Position numbers and translations under genes: made by a program. The notes beneath the pieces are model-generated. The model ran no database searches and was not told the origin of the DNA. It saw only the letters and a program-made list of their open reading frames with translations. 19,068 nucleotides of DNA, from NCBI GenBank assembly GCA_023853785.1, contig JAJIRX010000818.1, positions 1 to 19,068 on the forward strand. The letters run 5' to 3'. Each line of letters begins with the position of its first letter. Positions within the stretch are counted from its first letter, which is position 1. The DNA comes from Psilocybe azurescens (taxonomy: Eukaryota > Basidiomycota > Agaricomycetes > Agaricales > Agrocybaceae). Shown here in pieces: positions 12,880-19,068 of this stretch.

Positions 12880-14240
12880 GCAGGGCAGATAGAGGGACCG
12901 ACATTGTGTTGCTATCAATGTTTTATTCACTCTTGAACAGGTCTTGACCCTGTCATCGTTGTATATGGTAAGATGCGATCTTATAGAAATCGGGACTACC
13001 AAAAAAGATGACATGATGCCAATTTGGGAACATCACATCACTTAGAGAGGCCTTATACTCAGAAGATAAAACTCTTCATTGTATATGTATTCGCAAGTAT
13101 TGACCTTGAAAAAAAAGTTTAGGTACCTGACCATTATATGTGTTATTTTATTACACTTAGCAGGTGCATATCAAGTTGTACAAGTTGGTAGAATGTACAT
13201 CTGACCCAACTCATTTTTCCATTCATATTGCTAATAGGTAGCTCTAAAGCATATAAGTGGTCATATTTCCTTGTCTTCAGACAAATAGAATGCTATTGAT
13301 TAATTAGAATGTGTATTATATGGCATTCACTCGTGTGATTACTCCAGGAGGTTCCAGTTATGTTGACATGTAATATAGCTTCAAGACCTATTATCCTATG
13401 GCCCATATCAACTGCTACAAGGAAACAGCGCTATAAAGGACCATCTAGATTATATTTGTCATTTAATACTCTACTTAGAGGTTCAGTAATGCATTAAACT
13501 ACCTTGTTTTCTTTGAAGGAAGCCAAATTTTAGATTAACTTGCCACGATTTGCATCGTTTACCACACAGTAACGATTGAAGCCATAAAGAAGCGAAGTGT
13601 AAACTTGAATTCCTGTGAAATTTCTCTTTAAAATGAGTCCAACTTATTTTTTGGCCATTCTGGACGGTTAGGACCCCTTCTGAACTGCAGAGCAGCATTG
13701 AAAGATATCTAAAGCTCACAGTTAGAGATGCAAATACATAGAGTGAGCTGTTCTTCACGTATTTACTGTGCAGAACTGGGAGTTTATTACTATCTGAACT
13801 ACACAGATACTAAATACCCTAGCATCGAGTTAAGCCTCATAGTGCAAAGAAGTATCCAGTCGGCAATGGCCGGATACTCAATATAATTCTTTTGTCATAC
13901 TGGCTTTTTCCAGGATTCAAGTTGAAGATGTTTGTGTGCAAATCAGCACTGGTGTGGTCATGTTGGCGAAAAGTAGACAACATTTTATAGGAGAGGGAGG
14001 TAATGAAATAAATTTGTGTGGTGTTTGCAAGACTTCTGGTGCTAAGTGATAAGTAGAAGCTAACCAGTACACTCAAAACCTTTTGGTCTGGAAATATAAA
14101 AATCAGTTTGAGCTCACGATGACGTGGGGTCTGGTTGCTCTAATTGTTTTCTTCGCACTCAAGTCCTTTGGGTAGCTATTCATTGGATTGTATTAAATGT
14201 ACATTTAAAGTCAATTAATTGTCTCCAATAGACACGTTCT
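12880..14240. other. 1.36 kb AT-rich spacer with no gene recognised
   Basis: This stretch separates the transposase stop from the start of companion B. The open frames here (for example minus-strand ones at 13483-13758 and 13837-14076) lack conserved-looking motifs or intron-consistent continuation. No terminal repeats of a nested insertion were found by eye. Its right end holds the 3' end of the transposase gene and its left end the promoter of companion B. Confidence 0.5.
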
Positions 14241-17200
14241 CTAAAGGCTAACAAATACATCTGTGTCTACATCTACTCCTACATTTAGATCATCAACTAA
14301 AACAGTATCGCCCACCTCCAAAACTTCGACTTCAACCTGAGTAATCCTTAATATATCTGTTGCCCAAGAAGGAGGTGGAATATTGACATTGCGAGATGGG
14401 TCACGTCCTTTCCGTTCCCCATAAAATAAGCTACCACTGAACCCAGAGAGTTGACTTGTCTGGACAAGACGTTTAACGATAGCTTCATGGATTTTGTTGC
14501 GATACTGCCAACGAGAAGAAATCTCAAATGCAACTGAGGGATTAACAAATAAATTAGTCTGAACAGCACAATAATGGTCAACATGATCGTCATAAAGAAA
14601 AGTGAGTAAGACAATTTCCACATTCAAGCGGACAATTTCTTCCTTAGCACACTTGATCTGGAAATACATGACCATACCCTCACGACGCTGCGCCCAGTCC
14701 ATATTCAAAACATTTTGTCGGCTATCTTGTAGAAGATCGAAGTCGGCAAGATTCACGGCAGCAATGACTGACTCCCAACTCAGAGCTGGCCGTTGTGGTA
14801 CTATGAGGCTGGCCATTTCGTTGTAACGTTTCAAAGCAGACTGGATAGCATCTGCTCATGTCTTGAGTGATTTGCTGATCTTCTCATGAAGTTTATAACC
14901 TGATAACAAGTTAGAATGCAGCAATGATGCAGGAATTGAACTGACATACCGATGCCACTCATGCCTAACTTCTTGATCTCGAAGAGGCGTTGAACAACAA
15001 GCCTCTCAAGTTCATCAGCGCCCAAATATTTGCGTTCACGGACAACAACCAAGCCTGCTTGGTATTCAGGCAAAGTAGGTGCCCAACGGACTGGAATATC
15101 ATTGGCCTCTTCATAACGGAGAACCTCTTCATTCTTTGCAGTCCAACGCTGGAATGTTGTGCAATATATGTGTATTGATCTTTGTGATCTGTGCCAGTGT
15201 ACCCTTCTACAATCATCAGGCGGTCACGACTTTTATAAGCTTTTGTGGCATCGTCACTTTTCTGCCTGAATAATTATCAGCAAAATATTGAAATACTGGA
15301 TTCATACTCACTTCAGCGAGCTCAGGTCGAACAGATGTTCCATGTATTCTGCGGACGCCTGCTCCTCTGCTGGCTCTGTACGTAGGCTGGCTAGATATTT
15401 GCATTCACTTTTAAGGTAGTTCTCATAGTCTTCTTGGCCGATCTTCAGCTGCGTCAATAACTGAGCCAGACAAGGCAAGTCAATCTGGATCTTCTCAAGA
15501 GCTTGGTCATAATTCTCATATATGAAATTCCCTAAGAAATTTGAGATAATTAGTTAAAACCAAAAATTAGAATTAAAGCAACTGACCAGAAGCGCAATGC
15601 TTGTCAAGGTCATGGAAATAGAAGTGTTCGTCTATATGCTGCTGCCGGTGATATGGCGTTGCTAGGCGGGTGACTGAGGCAAGTTCGTTGGAGCGGCAGA
15701 ATGTGTGCTTGCACTCTTCAAAATCTTCCAGCCCTACCCCTTCAATGTATAGAGGATGCCATTGTACCTGACAGCCACGGTTGTGGGCATGGCTGTGGAA
15801 TGCAGGAACGACACCACAAAAACGGGATGCCCTAACTTTCTCACCGAGAATACTTTTTGAGGGTGACCGTAAAAGCACACATAATGTCATAAGCGAGACA
15901 TATGTCAGACCCGAATTCCTGGAGTAACTGATTGACAATTGCAAGAGGGTACTTCATTCTGATTTCAGAAAGTTAGAATAAGTAAAGACACAAAAAGGGT
16001 AACATACAATTCACCGCTGCAAATCATGTCACAGATAACAAGTAAATGTCCATGACAGCAGACAGAAAAAGATCCCTGCGACTGCGAAAAGAGTGTACAT
16101 TTTCTTCCGCGACTCAGGGCCAGCATTCTTCCATCGATCCACACAGGTATCAAGGCACTTGGCCAAATTGTCGTGCTCTGACATTAATTGCAATTTCCTC
16201 AGAACTGAGATCCTGTTCCCATCAGAACTGGGGTGGCCACTTGGAGATGCTTGCTCTATGGGCGTTTCTTGATCAGGTTTGGCTACGCCTTTTATGAGGG
16301 GGCAATGATGACTATTTCTTGATTAAATGAAGCCTTGGATTTTGCAACAATGTACACACCTGTTTCACCTCGTCTTTGAATATATCCACCTCATCTGGAA
16401 GAATCCATCGCCCAGATGTTGAAGAACAAGTGTCTGTACGGACTGACCCTGCACGGAATGCTGTCGATAAGCTTGAGAGAATTGTTGCCGTCCATAGCAG
16501 CCAAGAGGCGGAATTTGAGTTTGTTTCATTCTCAACTTTGTAAAGGCACGGAGGGCAGACATTTTGCCTCTCCCAGGTCTGGTTGCGTCCAAGTTCGTTT
16601 GCTACAATCCGATCTACGGCTCGAATGATTTTGAGGTAGTCGTACACATTGCTGAGCTGGTCAGCCAAATAAGGTCTGTGAGGTACCTGGAGGAGTCAAT
16701 TGAGATCACAGCAGATCAGCTTTCAACTTACAGCATAATAGTGATTCAAAGCCTTAGCAAAGGCATCCAGACTGAAGGAGGGGAGACGCACGTAATTGAC
16801 GATAAAATCGTAGTGTTTCAATAGAAAATCCCAATTTGGGCTGTTCGGGTGATGTTGAGATGATACCAAACTCTATGAGGGTGACCGCAGACAACACAGC
16901 AGATGTCTGAAAAAGGAACAGCTCCATGGCCTGTCAAGGTGTCAGTGGAAATGTCTCGGAATAGAAGTTTGAAGTGACCTTCCAAAGAAATAACCTCCAT
17001 TGTCCACCCATCCCGATCCCAATTGCCTGCATCTCTCAGGCGCACCTGCCATTGGAATTTCAGAAATGCATCAACGAGATGGCAGCACTTCCAGGCCTCT
17101 TCTGCCATTCTATTTGATCTTTTCGTGTTCAATGGTCCTTCTGCTTGCTATCAAGTGAACATCAGCAATACAATTCAGTGGATGGAAACAGAAGACTTAC

Positions 17201-17591
17201 TGCTCAGAAAGTGTCCCAAGGAACAAGTCTTGCAATTTCACTTCACCACCAGCATGGCTGGAAAAGAACCCTCTTCACCTGGGGGTAGACAAGAAAAACA
17301 GTCGGCCTTCATGCTCCAGTCCGGGTCATTCATATTAACATCCTCTTCGTTGTAAATAATAAGATCTTGCATGCTGCAAAGCTGAGCGCTGTTATGATGT
17401 TAGATAAAATTTACTGAGAATCTGAAACAACACATACATGCGAGTTGAGTCTGACGCTCTTTCTTTTTCTCCTTTGCGACGCCGCACTCTTATTGAGTCA
17501 CGTTTGTTGGCAGGTTTGGAGGTGGACTGCAATCAAAGCTACCACCACATGTAACCGAAACACCGCTAGAAAGGCCAGGTCGTTTGCTCAT
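14241..17591 (-). CDS. KDZ transposase (frame-disrupted, nonsense-bearing)
   Basis: Transposase of the KDZ superfamily, an RNase H-fold DDE-type recombinase that moves the element. The start at 17591 gives MSKRPGLSSGVSVTCGGSF, then the basic RRRKGEKERASDSTR. Middle blocks are DLIIYNEEDVNMNDPDW, HLVDAFLKFQWQ, IETLRFYRQLRASP and ANELGRNQTWERQNVCPPC. The catalytic-type motif MDGNNSLK lies at 16495-16472. CCHGHLLVICDMICSGEL and MKYPLAIVNQLL lead to YDIMCAF (about 15890), then GVVPAFHSHAHNRGCQ, WHPLYIEGVGLEDFEECKH (about 15750) and RQQHIDEHFYFHDLDKH. A helical region (ELERLVVQRLFEIKKLGMSG) and a C-terminal domain with LSWESVIAAVNLADFDLLQD complete it, stopping at 14241-14243. A TGA at 14858-14856 replaces an expected Arg. 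Another probable TGA lies at 17131-17129. One-base changes near 17535, 17265, 16510, 16470 and 15855 shift the frame. Catalytic-type Asp and Glu residues are still readable. Confidence 0.9.
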
Positions 17592-17963
17592 GGATAGGTG
17601 GAGGAGGTTCGTGGACAGGGGAGGGAAGAAGGGCAGACATGATGCAGCGGGACCAAGGGTTTGGAAAGGGGTGAAGTCCCACTGTTCCTTTAATTACCAA
17701 TCCATCTTAATCCTAATCGGTCGATGCGCAGACATCATGTGACTGCATCCCAAGCCAGACATGAGTGTGATGAACATGCAGCCACGGCCGCCGGTGAAGT
17801 GCCTGGAAGCGAACATGAACCTCCGAATATTGTAAGCCTGCGCTCTTTGATTTTTTCAGACATCATTGTCAATGTCGAGCACATAGTGAGCATAATATAC
17901 ACTGGTGTTCAGTGTTTAATATTAATAAAGCTACACAAATTATAACTATTCCTGTCTCTTAAT
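17592..17963. promoter_or_regulatory. upstream region of the KDZ transposase
   Basis: This 372-bp stretch lies between the transposase start and the right inverted repeat. It is the only place for the transposase promoter. An alternative upstream ATG at 17640 (MSALLPSPVHEPPPPI) opens a different frame that stops before the first conserved block. AT-rich sequence near 17880-17960 borders the repeat. No clear TATA element on the minus strand was fixed. Confidence 0.45.
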
Positions 17964-18352
17964 AATGTACAGAAAGGAGCAGATGGAAGGGACAGGCCGA
18001 GGAAGGGATGGGAGGAACAGGACAGGAGGAATTCGGGATAGACAGAAAAGGGAGTGATTCCAGTAAGGAAATGGCGCACTGTCAGGCAGCGGGCGGGAAA
18101 ATGATGGCAACAAAATCTCTAGCCTGGCGGCAGCGGTGAGGTGGGAGGAGGGAGCGGGATGCCGAGTTGTCGTGATTGATGGGCGCTGATGATTGATGGG
18201 AGCTCAACCACTGGGACTGATTAGGTGCTGACTGATATCTCATTATCTAGTTTCTTGTCTAATCTAATCTGTTATCTTAACTAATCTAATAGTCTTGTCT
18301 AATCAGAAAAATCGAGGAGGGAATAAAGATTAAGTAGACACCTAGGACATGG
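17964..18352 (-). repeat. right terminal inverted repeat of the KDZ element
   Basis: This is the reverse complement of 8871-9304, ending cctaggacatgg at the outer side. It is about 45 bp shorter than the left copy, mainly because of a shorter pyrimidine-rich tract (seen here as purines, 17975-18040). It differs at several single bases, for example gagggaataaag against the left copy's one-base-shorter run. Confidence 0.93.
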
Positions 18353-18353
18353 A

Positions 18354-18738
18354 TGTTGGAATGTCAAGGTGCATAGACTGCGCACCAAAGGGCAGTATTA
18401 CGAATCAGTACCAAGGAAATGTTAGCATGCCACGACGTATAGGTCGGCACCATACGGTCTCTATTTCATCTATCTTTCTTGTTTTTATTTTCATATCCAT
18501 TCTGGTATCAGAAGGCATAGACAGGACTCGACATATCTCGTATAACAGACCGTTATTTATTTTATTCCCTCCCCAATCTAACAGATCTCTGAGGTGAGCC
18601 TACTATTTACTTACATTTCATTACACCTATACTCACAGTATCGTAGCCTTACGATTATCTGTTTCTTATAGGTACATTACAACAATATATCAGTTGATCT
18701 AACAGATCTCTGAGCCTTACGATTATCTGTTTCTTATA
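18354..18738 (+). repeat. 5' LTR of a Ty1/copia-like retrotransposon
   Basis: The sequence starts TGTTGGAATGTC, the usual opening of copia-type LTRs, directly after the transposon terminus. It ends near 18738, just before a candidate primer binding site. The length of about 385 bp suits the family. The end is inferred from the primer site rather than from a canonical CA or a second LTR, which lies outside the window. An AT-rich stretch (ttatttattttatt) near 18550 could belong to the promoter or poly(A) region. Confidence 0.6.
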
Positions 18739-18741
18739 GGT
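18576..18741 (+). repeat. duplicated leader segment, second copy lacking a 53-nt GT-AG stretch
   Basis: Copy 1 is atctaacagatctctgag (18576-18593), then a 53-nt stretch beginning gtgagcc and ending atcgtag (18594-18646), then ccttacgattatctgtttct and ataggt (18647-18673). Copy 2 (18697-18741) has the same left and right blocks joined directly. The missing stretch has intron-like ends and a typical fungal intron length. Confidence 0.85.
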
Positions 18742-18750
18742 TATGGGCCC
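18739..18750 (+). promoter_or_regulatory. candidate primer binding site, half initiator-Met tRNA type
   Basis: GGTTATGGGCCC just downstream of the LTR resembles the complement of the anticodon-arm region of the initiator methionine tRNA. Copia-class elements are known to prime from that half-molecule. Position between LTR and gag fits. The match is recalled, not computed against a tRNA from this genome. Confidence 0.5.
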
Positions 18751-18812
18751 GAACTCAGACCTTAAACCAAAGATTAACTCAACATATATTCTCGAAGCTT
18801 TATATATCTACA

Positions 18813-19068
18813 ATGTTCCTACAATTGCTAGGCGACGATTTCCTTCGCATCCCAAAGCTAGACGCCGCCGGTACCAACTGGGTCGTCTACCGTGACCGCT
18901 CCTACTCCATAGACGCCCGCGGGCTAGGGAGCACTTGGATGGTAACGGGGAAGCCCTAATCAACCCGCATCCTGGCGCTATTAGACGGATCACCCCAGAC
19001 CCTCACGGCAGAACAGAAAGCGGCGGTTGTGAGATGTGAAGGCCAACAAAATATGGAAGCAAGAGGAG
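18813..19068 (+). CDS. copia-type Gag N-terminus, partial (frame-disrupted)
   Basis: The ATG at 18813 gives a leader followed by FLRIPKLDAAGTNWVVYRDR and SIDARGL, the opening of fungal copia Gag (usually KLDxxGxNWxxYxxRL). The frame then slips by one base near 18927 (GGG run) and EHLDGNGEALINPHPGAIRR continues in another frame. A further slip leads to TLTAEQKAAVV before the window ends. Gag forms the particle that packages the element RNA. The rest of the polyprotein lies beyond the right edge. Confidence 0.7.

Larger units (their letters stand above)
8871..18352 (-). mobile_element. 9.5 kb KDZ-class DNA transposon with long terminal inverted repeats
   Basis: The element is bounded by inverted copies of the same 390-435 bp sequence (8871-9304 and 17964-18352). 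Between them lie three minus-strand genes: a KDZ transposase at the right end and two companion genes to its left. KDZ (Kyakuja-Dileera-Zisupton) elements are known large DNA transposons expanded in mushroom-forming fungi. The outermost shared sequence is ccatgtcctagg. A few more bases (gacattcc) resemble each other further out but with a 6-7 bp gap. No clear target-site duplication is visible: the right flank is taken at once by a copia LTR, so the original right flank is missing. The transposase carries at least one nonsense codon, so the copy may be immobile. Confidence 0.85.
18354..19068 (+). mobile_element. Ty1/copia-like retrotransposon, 5' part, runs off the window
   Basis: LTR, primer binding site and gag start follow in the expected order on the plus strand. 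Only the first 715 bp are visible. The element lies immediately against the right end of the KDZ transposon, which makes it either inserted at that terminus or brought next to it by the transposon's own insertion. Confidence 0.7.

Noticed and set aside
13483..13758. Minus-strand frame in the spacer between transposase and companion B
   Set aside because: Composition-driven, with no splice-consistent extension and no recognisable motif.
8871..18352. A TET/JBP-type oxygenase gene as cargo of the KDZ element
   Set aside because: Such genes are known to travel with some fungal KDZ elements, but no HxD-type dioxygenase core was found in companion A or B.
18349..18597. Plus-strand frame starting at the edge of the right inverted repeat
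   Set aside because: It overlaps the repeat terminus and the LTR; it has one hydrophobic stretch but no known domain, so it was not called a gene.

Overview
The window reads as the nuclear genome of a basidiomycete fungus, most likely an Agaricomycete. The evidence is many short (about 50-65 nt) GT-AG introns, a KDZ-type transposase of the cysteine-cluster-associated kind that is expanded in mushroom genomes, and a Ty1/copia-like retroelement. Its exons are in different frames and often broken by single missing bases, so most coding blocks only make sense when joined across introns and frame changes.

Left part (1-8870), host genes. Three plus-strand enzyme genes follow each other: a salicylate-hydroxylase-like FAD monooxygenase (408-2164), a secreted family GH1 beta-glucosidase with about 18 introns (2498-5306), and a classical short-chain dehydrogenase/reductase (6069-7291). 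A four-helix membrane protein of unknown function (7454-8520, minus strand) converges on the reductase. A monooxygenase, a glucosidase and a reductase side by side would suit turnover of glycosylated aromatic or alcohol compounds, but shared function is only inferred from neighbourhood.

Middle part (8871-18352), a large DNA transposon. Two near-identical inverted repeats of about 390-435 bp bound a 9.5 kb KDZ-class element. It carries three genes, all on the minus strand: the KDZ transposase (14241-17591), and two companions of unknown function (11510-12879 and 9785-11175). The last belongs to a protein family that I recall as recurring beside KDZ transposases in mushroom genomes. The transposase has an in-frame TGA where an arginine is expected, so this copy may be inactive.

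Right part (18354-19068), the 5' end of a Ty1/copia-like retrotransposon. An LTR starting TGTTGGAA abuts the transposon terminus. It is followed by a candidate half-tRNA-iMet primer binding site and the first part of gag, which runs off the window. Near the LTR end lies a duplicated segment whose second copy looks like the first copy with a 53-nt GT-AG intron precisely removed.

A cross-cutting observation: six of the seven genes, and also gag and the inverted-repeat pair, show single-base differences that are mostly losses, often in short homopolymers. Splice sites and conserved motifs on both sides are kept. This looks more like residual indel errors in the assembly than like simultaneous decay of every gene.
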